This document shows positions 33,230-48,863 of a DNA stretch of 64,000 nucleotides, piece after piece. The position numbers were made by a program, and so were the translations under genes. Source of the stretch: Solicoccozyma terricola (Eukaryota; Basidiomycota; Tremellomycetes; Filobasidiales; Piskurozymaceae); assembly GCA_001600875.1 (NCBI GenBank), contig BCLD01000017.1, positions 213,759-277,758 of the forward strand, written 5' to 3'. The notes under the pieces are model-generated. The model did no database searches. It was not told the DNA's origin and saw only the letters and a program-made list of their open reading frames with translations. Positions within the stretch are counted from its first letter, which is position 1; each line of letters begins with the position of its first letter.

Positions 33230-36200
33230 CTATACAGTCGGCAGCATAGCGAAGCGTTGCGCTGGCTTCGCTACCGCTACCGGTGAGACGTAATCATGAG
33301 ACAAAACCGGTGCTCCGAATGGTAGTAAGACAGATTGCCGATTCTGCTTGAGCCCTGCGGCCTGATGCAAATGTCGCAGCAGAGGTGCCAGGAGCAGCTG
33401 ATTCCGCTGCTTGAAAGCGTTGCTTGTGTGTTGAGACTGTGCAAGGTTGTGTCAATGCTTCTGCTATAATAGGGAAGACGGCAAAGTACTCACTCCAGCG
33501 TTGGCGTGCCCGTTCGTTGATGTAGAGCTAGCGAGCTCTTGCAATAGCAGATCGTCCTCAACAGACACCATTATTTGGGACGCTCCGTACTGGCTTAGAG
33601 CCTGCTGGGCGAACTCGCGAGTCACGCTCGATTCCAGAGCAACCAACTCGGGGGTGCGCGGCATGCCGAGATTCAGCATCGCAACAGATAGTCCGCCAAG
33701 CGCTGTCTGCAATGGGAGCGAGATACCAGCTACTCCCACTTGAAACCAATCAATTAGTCAGAGATAATAACAGCACACCTGGATAATGATATTCTCACGT
33801 TGTTGACCACTGGACTCTCGACTGGTGGTGATGACCGTCAAGGCTTCATCTACAACCTGTTTACGCCATCGGCTAAGCATCTTCGCGTTGAAGTCGATCA
33901 AGTTTCGTCGGAAATCGCTGCTGTTCATTGAATAACTTTTGGCTGCGAGGACGAAGACGGTAATACATTTCAGTAAAAGACGACTTCCTTGCAGAGGGCC
34001 CGCTTCAGGACGCACCTTCACCTGTCTCGTGTTTGCCGCAGATGCTTTGATCGACGTTGCAGTGAGCCAGTTGCGCGGCGAGACGGCCCAGGAATACGGC
34101 AGGAGCTGCAGACGAATCGTTTGACAGAACTCTCTTGCCCAGATCCTCCAGGACGACCGTTAGCCGGTGCAATGCCTCTAACGCCGCTTCCGTGTAGTCT
34201 GCAAGGAGATCATTATCCTTTCCGTCCGGCCTTGCTGGCAAGACGGACAGGTCCTGTTGGATTGACGCAGCCAATGTTTCCACCTCGGCGAGAACTGTAT
34301 CCAGCAAGGGCGTGCGGCCGTCTCGGCGCTGTTGTAGTGCCTTGCGGAAGGACGGGAGGTGATACGATTCGAAAGAGGTGGAGCTTGTCGAGGAAGTAAA
34401 TAATGTAGATGAAGGGGTTGTCGGGAAGGCAAGTTCGGCAGTGAAGCACAAGCCACTCGGTCGCATTTCTGAGGATGAAGGTTTGGTCAGCGATGCGGGA
34501 ATGACCAACGTTGCACCACTCACCGATATCTTTGCGACGTTCATCGGTCGCCAGAGTCACCAGCGCCGCTTCAACACGGGACTCCAGACCATCGACCAGC
34601 TGTGTGAGCTTGGCCGTCCAGATGCCGCGTATACGTACATTCCACGCCTGCTGTAATATTGCATGCAGCTTCTCCTTCTCTGCATCGGTGATTACTGCGT
34701 CGTCGGGACACTCAGAAGACTGCAAGGCACTTTCGACACCCGTCTTGACGCTCCAAATATCTCGAATGTCTGACAGATCTGCTAAACAACGTTTAGCCGA
34801 GGTGTCCACAAAGTCCAACGCTTTCTCGAACCATTCGGCAAGATGGCGTTCCATGTCTCCAGCAGCACCGCCTGTCGTTTGTGACGATGATGGGATGAAC
34901 GGCGCAAACCCTTGAATTGAGGCCGGAAGGAAGTTCAGCAGAATCTGCGATGATGGGAGTGCCTCGAGAATAGATTGTGTTGTTACGATACTTGACCGAT
35001 CTCCTTTGACCTGTAATCGAGCTGCCTGCTGCCGAAACGCAGAAACGGATGGTGGTACTAACGACACTGAGAATGAAGCCAGACTCGAAGGTTTTCGCTT
35101 GTGATGAATAGACCTCTCGTCACTGGTGGAATTTATTCGACCCGTCTGCTTGACCGGCGTAGCTACCTCTTGAATGTGCTTCATCATTTCCTCCAATAGA
35201 CTAAAACCCTCCTCGGACTCGCTATGAGCCATGAATATCGCTCGAACGGCTTCCAACGTCTCCTGAAGACATTTGGCAATGTCCACGAATGTCCGCACCG
35301 TCCGTGCTTTGTGCTTTGATCGGATGATTTCATCTTGACGAGCTGAGATCCCTTGATCCGATTCAGGTCGAAAGCCATTCGCTCGTCGTCCAGATCCCGG
35401 TCCCGGAGATAGCTCTCTCAACACCGCAGCTGCATTAAGCTTTGAACCGCTCCTCGAATGACCTTTCTCGGATCTCTCCAAGCGGGACTCTCTTATGCGC
35501 AGATCATCGACGGAGCCAGGGTCGGATTGCATGAATTTGGTTGTCGATCGAGATTGATCAGGTTCTTCATCCAACATGAGTTGAAGAGCTTTATACCGTT
35601 GTGAAAGATAGAGTGATAACACGTCCGAAACGGTGTTGGAGTCAAGCAAGATGATAGCTAAGAGAGTTTCAGCCAAAGCCTGTCAAAAGGATGCCCAAAC
35701 GGGATTAGAATTCTCCCTAATTTTAATCTAGCCCTGTACTGCACCACCCACCTCGAGTGGATGACTCCTATTGTGCTTTGCCGGCATGTGTTGCAACGCA
35801 GCCGTTGCCCTCCTAACGATGTGAGTTCTGAACGGAGCGAGGGTCTCCCATTGTTTCTGAAGAAGCGGCAAGAAAGCCTGAAGTGTGTGTTTTCCAAGAT
35901 CTATCAGTTGCCGCCCCGACCATCACATCACATTGGACAGAATAAGCCTTACATGACCATTTGAAGATTCGCCTGATTTGGCACCATCATCTCCTCGACC
36001 AGAAGCCATAGCTTCCAAGTTTTCTTTGACCATCCTTGCCAGGAGCCAGAGGTATGCTGCTTCGAGGTATGATTCGGTTGATAGCATTCCATATAGACCT
36101 GTATTCGGTACCGGGTCAAATTCAATATTGAAGTTCTGACTTGTGCTACAGAAACAGAAATACGATTGAAACTCACTTTCCGGTGCGTCCAGCATCAGCT

Positions 36201-36993
36201 TCATATGAGCAGCGATAGGTAATTGATTGACGATTCCATCATCTGCGTCTCCCATTCCCATTTCATTCTTCCCAATCACCAAGTCTCTCTTCACGTCTTT
36301 AACCTGCTTTGAATTCCCGGGAGTCTTGCATATCCCTTCTATATCTTGTAGGATCGAAGAAAGACGTAAAGAGGACGTGTGTAAAGATGTGATTTGGGAT
36401 GTTGATAGGAGAAGATCGCGATATCTCTCGCTGATGGAATGTGACAAGAAAAGAATGCCATGTGTTAGTTGTCTAGCTGGTTGTGAGTTGAAAAAGACGT
36501 TGAGACTTACCCGACGGTGGTTCGAAGTTCTCCTTGTTTATTTTGTGCGTCCGTCCTGTGTATGAGAAGGATCCTCCCGGTCAGTCCGCCATCCACTAAA
36601 CCCGGCGAAGGCAAATCAAGTAAACCACCCGTACCTCAGCTTTGCTTTTACCTTCTTCACTTCCTTGACCGTTAATCGTTTGAATACCTCATCTGGATCC
36701 ATCACCTCCCAATTCCCATCTTCAACTGTCATAGTGTCTCCACCGTGGACGAATGACGATGAATTCCCTCTGGCATGTCGTGGATCCCGCAAGGTCGTCA
36801 CACTCCTATTGGAACCCTTTCGTGATCCCGCTGAAGGTCGACGTGGAAGATGTTGGGCGGTTTTGTGCGGTGAGTTGTTTTGTGGATACCTGTGTGGGGA
36901 TGGAGAGGGTGAGAGGGAGTTGGTGATGGAGGTGTAGGAGTTTTGACGAGAGGCAGGGACATGTAACCCCGGAGAGGGAGGAGTAGGTGGCAT
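33230..36993 (-). CDS. COG1: Conserved oligomeric Golgi complex subunit 1
   Basis: Cog1 is a lobe A subunit of the COG tether used in retrograde transport within the Golgi. Ten exons on the minus strand (36635-36993, 36511-36555, 36177-36430, 35953-36098, 35752-35877, 34524-35679, 34016-34468, 33799-33942, 33494-33738, 33230-33436) total 3,135 nt, 1,044 aa. The N-terminal segment DPDEVFKRLTVKEVKKVKAK followed by a helical block (GERYRDLLLSTSQITSLHTS) is the Vps51/COG1 signature. The next part has YLEAAYLWLLARMVKENL and LAETLLAIILLDSNTVSDVL. The C-terminus ends QRFAMLPTV, like other Cog1 proteins (FGLLP-type end). About 70 disordered residues precede the domain. The start is the only ATG in the first exon frame. 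Confidence 0.88.
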
Positions 36994-37287
36994 CTCTGTC
37001 CGGTTCGTATTTGCTTCGTGTAGTTTGGCCGGTGTCGGATGTGGCCTTGCCGGGAAGGTGCTCGAGGCTCTAGGATGAGCGGAGTAGAAGCGAGCTCATG
37101 ATGCTCCGCCTCGAGGTAGTGCTCTGCCGCTGACTGCTGTGCTTGTCTCCGTCGGAGGTGACGTTGACGGCCATCCCTACGCGGTGGAATGAGTCGAGCT
37201 TGGCACGTGAAAAAAGGGGAGAATAGACCGCAATAGGAGGGAGCTGGATCAGGTATCCAACCCCCGTCTCGCTCATCGATCACGGCA
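36994..37287. promoter_or_regulatory. Divergent promoter between COG1 and the SET-domain gene
   Basis: This 294-nt spacer lies between divergent start codons. It is GC-rich, with no clear motif. An open frame on the minus strand here (to 37283) has no family features and is probably chance. Confidence 0.5.
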
Positions 37288-39185
37288 ATGGCGCACAGGG
37301 GGAGTCAGCTGGCAGCCGACCTCGGGTCCCTTCATCCAGGGAGTATTGTCCACGGGATCGAATGCCGTGATGTTCCAGGTACGGTGAGCCATACCATCTT
37401 TCATCGCGTTCAGTTCTCATTGCTCACCTTCTGAAACTCTGACAACTATTCCTCCCCCGCCCCGCCTGACATAGGCGCTGGTCGTGGAATATTCACCACT
37501 CAAACCATAGCAGTTCGTCATTCGCGATCACTTAGCCCATCCACATCTGCTGAAACTCAAACATAACTGGGATAGCCATCAACAAAACTCCTAGAAATAC
37601 CGTTTACAGCGTTATTAAATCCTCGAACGTTGTTCAAGCACCATGCACTTCCAGCATTTCTCTTCCCACCTGAAATACAAAGAAATCAACCCCCCAGAAA
37701 GCGAGTCAAAATCTCCTCTTCAAACGAACAGGACATCAATGTACTTTCAAGCAAGCAGTTGATGGGATTATACCTATCTCTCCATCGACCTCGATCCTCA
37801 AAGTCGGACGACGGTCCTCCAAAAGGTCAATCACAATGGGACGAATACATCCAAACCCTACCTTCAACCTTCCGACCTTGGCATCCTCTGACGTGGCTCT
37901 CCCCAACCTCCCACGCCTCGCAATGGAAATCACTAATAAACAGTCTACCAACCGGAGCGTGGCAAAAATTGCAACAAGTGATAGTGCCATGGGAAAGAGA
38001 TCGTGATGTTCTTCTGAAGGTAATACAAGACGATACTGTGTGGGATGGGTTCGGAGATGAGTCGATGGAGAAATGGATACATGATTGGAGGGGTAGAGGA
38101 AGTGATGACATTGTTGAAGACCTTCTATGGGGATGGTTGAACGGTATGCCATATCGCCTCACCTGCACCGGGCTATCCCTCTGACTGATGCTCATTCCCA
38201 CCCACCCACCCATTCCATAGTCAACACGCGATCTCTATACATACCTCTCCTTCTTCCATCCGCTCCTTGTCCTACTCCTTCAATCGAGCAGAACAATCAT
38301 TCCCTCGCTCCTCTTCTCGATTTCGTAAACCACTCTTCCTCATCAAATCAACCTTGTCTTCTCCAATTCGCACCGCCTAAAAATGGACCAAGCACTTCTT
38401 ATACGAGTTCATTTCGATTGGTTTCTCCGATAGATAGAACGTTGGAAAAGGGTGAGGAAGTTACATTTTCGTATGGAGCGAGAGGAGATGAAGTTTTGTT
38501 CGCGGAATATGGGTTTGTTCCATCGTCTTCTGGTGCTGGTCTGTCGAAGAATCAAAATGTCAACGACGATCAGCAGCAGCTCGAGAATCATTGGGCGGAG
38601 ATTGACGTTTCTTGGTACATTCAAGAAGTGCTGTGGAACGACCTTCCTGAGGATGAAGGGAGAGTGAAACGTTTGCTTCTAGAGAAGTATAACTATTGGG
38701 GGTAAATCTTGGTGTTTGAAATATCTAAAAGGTGGAATTACATGCTAAAACTCGTACGGTATCCGAACAGAGATTATACATTCCACGCTTCTCCCACTCC
38801 AGCTCATCCATCTCATCGTCTTCTCCCTGCTTTACGTTTGCTTCATCTCCCCTTGTCAACCACCGATATCGCTGTCATCCTCTCGTCATCGGATTTGAAA
38901 TCACCATCCCCGCCTCTACAAAGATTCCTGCATACCCTCTCTGGAGCAGTAGAAATCGTCGATCCTACTAACGAATCGGCCGTTCGGAAGAGCCTTATGG
39001 AGATGTGTGTCGCCATCTGTTCTCGTGCGGATCAGGGTATCGCCAATATCACACGACTGATGGAGACAGGGAGAGACGTTGATGGATTCGAAGAAGCGGT
39101 TGAAATGGTGTGCAAGTTGTGGATGGTGGAGAAGATCATGGCTGGGATGGTGAAGAAGAGCATCGAGTCTGAAGAAGCATTTTGA
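37288..39185 (+). CDS. SET-domain lysine methyltransferase (SETD3/Rkm-like class)
   Basis: SET proteins of this class methylate lysines (or, for SETD3, an actin histidine) on non-histone proteins, often ribosomal. Five exons (37288-37378, 37475-37512, 37576-38143, 38221-38701, 38771-39185) give 530 aa. The N-terminal SET half has GAGRGIFTTQTI and LLEIPFTALLNPRTL. A long insert follows, as in the class with split SET domains. The cofactor and catalytic motifs are LLDFVNHS (about 259-266) and FSYGARGDEVLFAEYGF. A helical rubisco-LSMT-like substrate domain makes up the C-terminus. Exon 2 is only 38 nt, and its donor (GTTCGT) is weak, so the second junction is the least secure. The target cannot be told from sequence. 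Confidence 0.8.
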
Positions 39186-39567
39186 GTACATCGAGAGCGT
39201 AGAGAACTTTGGGAATGGATATTTAGGTGGAATATGACGCACCGCGGTTGGCTCGGATCACCCGGCAAAATCGCAGATTTGGTAAGATTATCGACCTAGC
39301 GATTCGAATCGATGGTTCAAAACCTTCTAGAAACAGGAACCTGTCTGCTCATGTACGCCTGGAGGATGTACCGAACCGACCACATGCCCACGTCGTGAAC
39401 AGGCTAAACATGTTAACAGGCTAAACATTCTACTAGTCAAAAAAAACTATTCCTGCGTGCACGTGACTAGATGCCACGTTTTGCAGCGACACACGACTTT
39501 TTCCAAGTCGACGATGATATCCACACTCCAACGTTTACTATCCAACAATCACATTCGTCTTATTAAA
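39186..39567 (+). promoter_or_regulatory. Promoter of SPE3-LYS9 with a CACGTGAC element
   Basis: This is the 382-nt spacer after the SET gene. CACGTGAC lies at 39460-39467, 101 nt upstream of the SPE3-LYS9 start codon. A transcript start CT-rich stretch follows. A tRNA-like T-loop near 39311 has no supporting arms. Confidence 0.5.
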
Positions 39568-42649
<3,082 letters not shown>

Positions 42650-42778
42650 ACGAGCAGATGAATAAAACGAGATTTCTCAGTGTAGAGGAACATTCCTATG
42701 GCCATTAATGAAAACCTAGGAAAAATGCGAAGTAGCACTACAATCGTGAAAATGCTTACGGAGACAGTCTTTGCTAAT

Positions 42779-45158
42779 TTACTGTCGCAGTCCCATGCTC
42801 CCAGTTCGCTCTACTACTTGGTTTCTCGCCGATACGTAGGCTTCCATTGCCCCTTGGTCCAACCACTGCGCCCCATCAGGCGCCTGCAACAATCCGTTGT
42901 GATCGTGCGAGCCATCGTCCACGGATTCGAGATTGTCGTACATGTCCTGCACGAAAGCATTCGGCATCGTTGGCAGCATAAATTGCGGCATCCCATAATC
43001 CTGCCCGAGGTTGGTGTAGGACATGTTGTCTGGTTGCGGAGACAGATATGTGGCGGCCTCAGGCATCGCATAGGTTTGCCTGGACACCTGATCATTAGAG
43101 ATCGAATCCACTTGTTGGGTGACCTGCGGGTTATAGATGGCGTGATTGTGGGTTTGGAATGGAGGGCCCGCTTGGAAGGTGAAGTCGGGTATATGATGGC
43201 CGGTAAAATCAGTACCCCACGATGCCGCAGTGGAGGTCTGAGTAATTCCACCTGGGTTTGAAGCATAGCTAGCAACATAGGATTGCCCGGTCAGCGGCAA
43301 ATACGGGAACGGCTGGGTGAAGGTGAATGTGGCCGTTGACTCATTTACTTGAGCCTTTTGCGAAACTGGTGTGGACTGAGAGCTCCAGACTGGCGTGTTC
43401 CTGGCATTTGCAGGGGCCTTAACTCGTCTCTGAGTGGATTTGTGCTTGTTGTACTGCTTGGGCCGTTGGTATTCCTCGTCCTCACTTGCACTCGCTGCGT
43501 CTTCGTCATACGAAAATGCAGATTCTTCTTCATCATCGAAAGAAGATTGGGAGAAACCATCAAGCTGACTGTCTTTGCGTCCACCTTCGCGAGAGTGGTT
43601 GCCGGATTGGTGACGGCTTTGGTTGTTGCTATTAGTACAAACTCAATCAGTCCGTCTGTTGGCTTGCAATGCTGTCCGAAACAACCCACCTCAAACGCTC
43701 CTTCGCTCTCTCCCTTCTTTTCTCAACCGCCTCCTTGAACGACTTCTCTTCCTGGCTAAGGTCGTTCGCCGTCTTACCGTCCAAAGCAACTCTTGCTAGG
43801 ACCTTGGCGTACTGCTCTTCAACGGGATCTGCTCTCGCCTTTTGACGAGGAGCCGCCTTGTCGCGATTGACTGGCTGATACTTGTAGTCGGGGTATCTAC
43901 GGCGGTATCACTCGTTTCAGTCCACTCTGCTGTGTGTTGCAATTGAAGGGCAGACAATACTCACTCAAGCTGATGTTTCTGCTTCTCTATTCTCGCATCC
44001 TCCTGGAACTTTTCTTTGGTCACCTTGTCCAGCGTCTTCCACATCGCCGCCACCGCACGGCTGATATGCTGATGGCGTGTCTCCATGTCTGGAGGGATGA
44101 GCTTAGAATCTACGACGTGCTTGCGGTATAAAATGAAAGCATTCCGCGGACGAGGTACGTGACCCGCTGGACGCTGCAGGCAAGAACGTAAGCACCTCGT
44201 TGCAGACCCACCACAGCCGTGAATTTACCTTGCGAGCATGAGACTTCTTCCCGCTCCTGGTCAGGGGCGTAACAAACACTTCCTTCTGATGGTCGGTATC
44301 GACTAGTCTCTTGCGGGAGGAAGGTGCCTTCTTGACATGTATGTCGGTGGCTGGTTGGTAAATGGCGCGATGTCTTTTCGACGGGGTGTGGATTCCACCG
44401 TTACTGCCAGTGGGCTGGAACATGCCTTGGTCACCGTTGCCGTAAACCGAATGAAGGTCGATGCCGAATTGTTCGTATGGTCGCTTTCCGTCAAAGTTAT
44501 CATTATGGATTGCTGGGGTTTTGACCGAGTCTGACCAGACATTGGTGCTCGTGCTCGTTGGAGGGTTGGCAGGTGGTCGCTCCTCGGGACACAGTGATAG
44601 CAATGCCGCGCGATCCAAACACCCATCCCCAGTTGCAGGACTGGGATGACGAGAATCGAATCTCGAACCAGCGCTTCCCTCGCCACCGGATTCCCACTGC
44701 CATTCCGAGGAGGATGCGAAGTCGATTGAACCTGTCAGAGAGCCAGCTCTAGAGGAGGAAATCGAAATAGAAGATTGCCGGGAACTTCGGTCATATGTAC
44801 TTGGTCGCAAAGTGTTGCTGAAAGTGTTCTCAGATTGGCCATTGTCGCCGAGTCTACCCTTAAACTGACACATGATGCCAGTCTCGATAGGTGGCGGGGA
44901 TGCGAGCAGGGTTGCTTGGTATGGGAGAGAATGGGACATCGCAAATTGGGTAGGGGAGGCGAAGCTATGAGGGTTCAGCATGTCCTCAGGCGTGGGCGGG
45001 ATGAGTCCCAGCGAGGGAGATAGAGCTGTAGACTTCCAGTGTCAGACCTCATTGCGAAAGCTAAAGGAAGGTCACAACCTACCCGCATTCCCGTCGTTAC
45101 CCAAGGTCTGGACCTTGAGCAGGTCAGCAAAGCTGAGCTGAGTCTGAAGGGAAAACAT
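42779..45158 (-). CDS. HMG-box transcription factor (MATA_HMG type)
   Basis: This is a nuclear DNA-binding protein with one HMG box of the sequence-specific (SOX/MATA) kind. Five exons on the minus strand (45083-45158, 44229-45025, 43965-44173, 43690-43896, 42779-43628) total 2,139 nt, 712 aa. The box (about residues 292-365) starts VPRPRNAFILYRKHVV and includes NRAV-like ISRAVAAMWKTLD and YPDYKYQPVNR, the normal end of such boxes. A basic, Ser-rich N-terminal region has possible nuclear signals (KRHR, KKSHARKR). A coiled segment (EAVEKRRERAKERLR) follows, then an acidic stretch and a Gln/Tyr/Pro-rich tail typical of activation regions. Fungal factors of this type control mating or stress (Ste11, Prf1, Mat2, Rop1). 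Which one this is cannot be told. The gene converges with SPE3-LYS9 across 129 nt. Confidence 0.82.
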
Positions 45159-45837
45159 CAAGGAGATCCTAGTTGCGTGTTGGGTAAGTGGAGCGGGTGG
45201 CGCCAATCACTCGAACTGCTCTGAAAGGGTCTTCTTGAAAGGGTTGCTTTATAGTCCGCATCCTCGAAGGAGCGCTCAAACATATCTGCCAGACTTATAG
45301 GAGCATCCTCGTGAGTGCATGTGAACTGCGATGTGCAAACACGACGACCGCACCGCCTGAAGGGGTGGCAATCTTGATCTTCACTCCTGCATTAGGCGAT
45401 CCAAAGGAGTACAATCGGCGTTGAACGGGATCCCTAGATCGCCTTTGCTCAGATTATGATTACTTTCGGAAGTGTCCTCGCCACCGTGACGGAGTCCTTT
45501 GACGGCCGCATGCAGCAGTGTAGTCGCGAGAAGAACAGTAATAACTCAGCCTAGCAGCCCATCTCATACAAGGTGACTGCGGATATACTCCGTTGATCGA
45601 CTGGGATGTTTGATTGGCAGGGGCTCCTGCCTGCATTGCTTGAACCTTCCCTTCCGCCTTTATGATCCGCTCACGGTTGAGCAGCACAGAGCGGTCCACA
45701 TGGGTGATCGAGTAGACGGTATCAACTAGCCGGTAGGCCTGACGACGTCCGTTCCGGATAAAGGCGACGAGTGGATCGCGAACTGCCGCCGAATGGCGAT
45801 CGGAAGTCGATTTGAACCAGAACTGGCGGAGTTGGAA
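45159..45837. promoter_or_regulatory. Upstream region of the HMG-box gene and 3' end of RCM1
   Basis: This 679-nt region is without a supported gene. It should hold the HMG-gene promoter and 5' leader; regulators of this kind often have long leaders. No repeat, RNA gene or known motif is evident. Confidence 0.45.
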
Positions 45838-48013
45838 TCAAAACGCTTTGGCCTTCTTCTTTTTCTTCTTTTTCTGACTCTTCTTCTTCATGTTCTTGTT
45901 ATTGCTGAATTGCGTTTCATCGGGCGCAACCTGTGAGGTGTGAACATCGGCGACGTCATCCAGTCCTTCTTCCTCTTCTTCGCCTTTGTTATCCTTGTTA
46001 TCTCGCTTCAGCTTCTTTGATGTAGAATCACTGATGTCCTCTGTCTTTCGCTTTGCCAACGTGTTTTGCGCGACCTTGATGAAGCAACTGACGAAGAAAC
46101 CGTTGGTATGGTCCTCCGCCGGCGAGCACCGGATTACCGAATCGGCCATCTCTGAAGTAAATATCGATGTCAGGGAACCACATCCACCTTGTGAACAAGG
46201 CGTTCCAGCCCACTCACCATGAGAACCCATATGATCCGCCATGCCCCTCCTTTCCCAGCTAGGCAACACCTCCGAGCGGGGAGCGAGCGTCCAATTACCG
46301 GATTTCGCTTGGGCGGAAGCCAGAGCTTGCATCACCACATCCTCATCCTCTTCCTTGTGTATAGAGCAGGTAGAATAGACGATGCGCTTAGCAGAAGGAA
46401 CTGGTGGTGCCGCCAATGGATTCAGCACCGCGTTCATACGTAGATCATGTATCCAACTCACAAGTCATAGCGTGTTGAATCATGCTCAGCTGAAACGAAG
46501 CAAGTTTATCTAATCGTTCTTGCTTCTGCTCGTCGTTCTCCGCTTCGTCTGCACGTAGATACAAGTGAGCATGCTCAGAAAAAAATCCAAGGCGAGACGC
46601 AGATGACAACTCACCACCTTCCAGCAAGTAGTCCAGACGGTTGACTATGCCTGAGCCAGAACAACTAGGATCCAATAATCTGATTGATCCTCCGTCAGTT
46701 ATAGAATCTGACCCCCTGCACCAACTGATAGACTCACATCCTCGTAACGTTTACGAAATCCTTTGGATCGCTATGCGTGAAGTCCGCTCTCACGGGCTCG
46801 ACATTCTTACATTGCGCTGTTGAGAGCATCTTCTGGAGGGTCTTGAAACGGTTATGAGAGCGCTCGAAAGCGTGAAGCTGTACGACATCGATGTTAAGTC
46901 GGATTTTCAGACACTGAAATAGACTGATTGGATTCACCTTGCCTTTGTTACCCATCAGAGCTGACATATACGATGTTTTATTACCAGGAGCAGCACTATT
47001 GCGTACTCAAAAGGTCAGTGAATCCAATCTAGCAACGCCCAAATTACCAAAACAAGCCCTCACGTAGCATCTAACACCTCACCCTCTCCGTCTTTCCAAT
47101 CAACCATCAATACCTTGGCCGGAAAACAACTTGCTTTGTCTTGCAACACCAATCCTCCACTGAGATAATCTTGATCATGTTCAAATCTCGTCGCAGGAGG
47201 AAAAGCGAGTAGTACATCGCTTAAATGAGGATCGAGGAAGAAGGTCTTGGGTTCCGGTGGATAAGTGGGAGTAGGAGAGAGTATGAAGGAATGAGGCGGG
47301 GCTGTGAGACGTGAAATGAGAGATGAAAGTGTTGTAACGTTGATGTTACATCTCGCATAACGAGGTATCGAAGCTATGCCCACCTCGCATCATCAGCGTT
47401 CATTCGAAATACGCTCTAAACGAATAAACTCACCACCGACATCCCCTCCACCTCTTTCCAAACCATCCTTCCCCTTCAAACCTCTCCTGATAGTCTCTCT
47501 GGCCACCTCCGCCTTCAACCGCGTTGCATTTTTCATGACAGCCATCTTTGGAGGCCATTTATCGCTCGCGTGGATCTTGGATTCTTTGGATATCAGAAGG
47601 TCGTGAAGGAGGACGAGGAGGAGATTAGGCGATGTAGGAGCTCCAGCAGGAGGAGAGGAGGGGAAAACCTTGCGTTCAGTCTTGAGGAGGGAAATTGAAG
47701 AGGAGATTGCGAGAAGAGTTGGTTTATCTGATAAAGGATTTTTCACAGGTTGGTTGTGAACTCAGAGGGATGAAAATTGCATCATTCTCACATTTCAACG
47801 TCTCAATAACCACTGAACAAGAATCACACCATTACCCGATATCAGCGCAGTCCAGTACAACAAATCATGACTCTCTCCTCACTCACGCGCTAACACTCTC
47901 TTTCCCTCCTTCTCATTACCGTTCAATCCGGCAGCTGCCAACGAACCTTTCACTGAACCTTGTTTGGAATCGAGATGATCCAAAGCAAGAGCTGCTTGCT
48001 TGTAGAAGCTCAT
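45838..48013 (-). CDS. RCM1: 25S rRNA m5C methyltransferase Rcm1 (NSUN5 family)
   Basis: Rcm1/NSUN5 methylates a conserved cytosine of large-subunit rRNA in the nucleolus. Nine exons on the minus strand (47920-48013, 47434-47760, 47064-47373, 46938-46995, 46738-46877, 46615-46679, 46462-46548, 46218-46400, 45838-46151) total 1,578 nt, 525 aa. The N-terminal segment (MSFYKQAALALDHL) and the part with RYARCNINV are NSUN5-like. The SAM site is LDATAAPGNKTSYMSALM (about 242-260). Both catalytic cysteines of the RsmB family are present, in DPSCSGSG and in YSTCSIHKEEDE. FFVSCFIKV closes the fold. A Lys/Glu-rich tail ends in poly-Lys, probably nucleolar. In the SAM motif the usual DxC(A/S)APG is DATAAPG. 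Confidence 0.9.
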
Positions 48014-48863
48014 GATGGTACTTCAATGACTTTTATGTAGTGGAATTGTTATGATATGTTATAGAGGCATCTTGGTGATCCACTTATGCTACAGACCATA
48101 CAATTGAGAAAATCGTCAGCGACGTGTCGCTTTATACACTAAATAAAAAAAACTAGCTAATCACCCCGCATCTTAGAGAACTTGTCGTAGATCTACGAAT
48201 TCCGAGAAGGGAGACAAGTCCAAGTCAGCTAGGCCGTCCATATACGTCTACCACGGCGGATAAGGAAGGACAAAGAGAAGAATCAGGATGTTTAGAAGAA
48301 TGATATCGCCAATGCGGATTTGACTCCAGCTGAGACAATGTAGATAAGTTGTAACATGATGCATCATAATGGGAGGAGAAGAAGGGAGGGACGGAGGAAC
48401 GGGGATGGAGTGGACGTGAATCAGATGCTCACCTTGTATAATGCTGAATGATGTTGGAAGAAAGATACGAACGGCTTCTGCATTTTTTGGGAAGCTTGTA
48501 GCAGAGAAACCAAAACCGGGTGGTCACGTGACAAGTTAATCACCTCGGTGCTGAAATTCCAAGGCGGAAAGAGAATGAGACCATGCAGGGTCATCAATTA
48601 GTGGGCTACGCAGCAAGTACGGGTTTGGGTATGCATCTGAATTCAGCTGATGTCGTCCCTCTCAGTCTCGATGAAGACTGGCCCCATCGCAGCCATACAC
48701 TACTTGACGAGACCATGATACCGTTGGCCAGTGCTACCATTCGCCACCGAGCCCACCCCTTCGCATGACGTGTCAAATGTAGCGCGACATGAGAAAGTTG
48801 AGACATGACATCTACCCCTCGACCTTGCCAACTACCACAGACCATCAAGGCCCACCTGCTGTC
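48014..48863. promoter_or_regulatory. Divergent promoter of RCM1 and RPC37 with a GTCACGTGAC palindrome
   Basis: This 850-nt spacer between divergent starts contains GTCACGTGAC at 48523-48532. An ATG at 48789 is in frame with RPC37 but gives an unlikely 25-residue extension, so most of this is treated as promoter and leader. No other gene is seen. Confidence 0.5.

Noticed and set aside
39301..39345. tRNA-like T-loop (GGTTCAAAACC)
   Set aside because: No matching D-arm, anticodon arm or acceptor stem could be built around it.
42698..43261. 187-aa plus-strand frame
   Set aside because: Antisense shadow of the last exon of the HMG-box gene, which has family motifs and consistent splicing.
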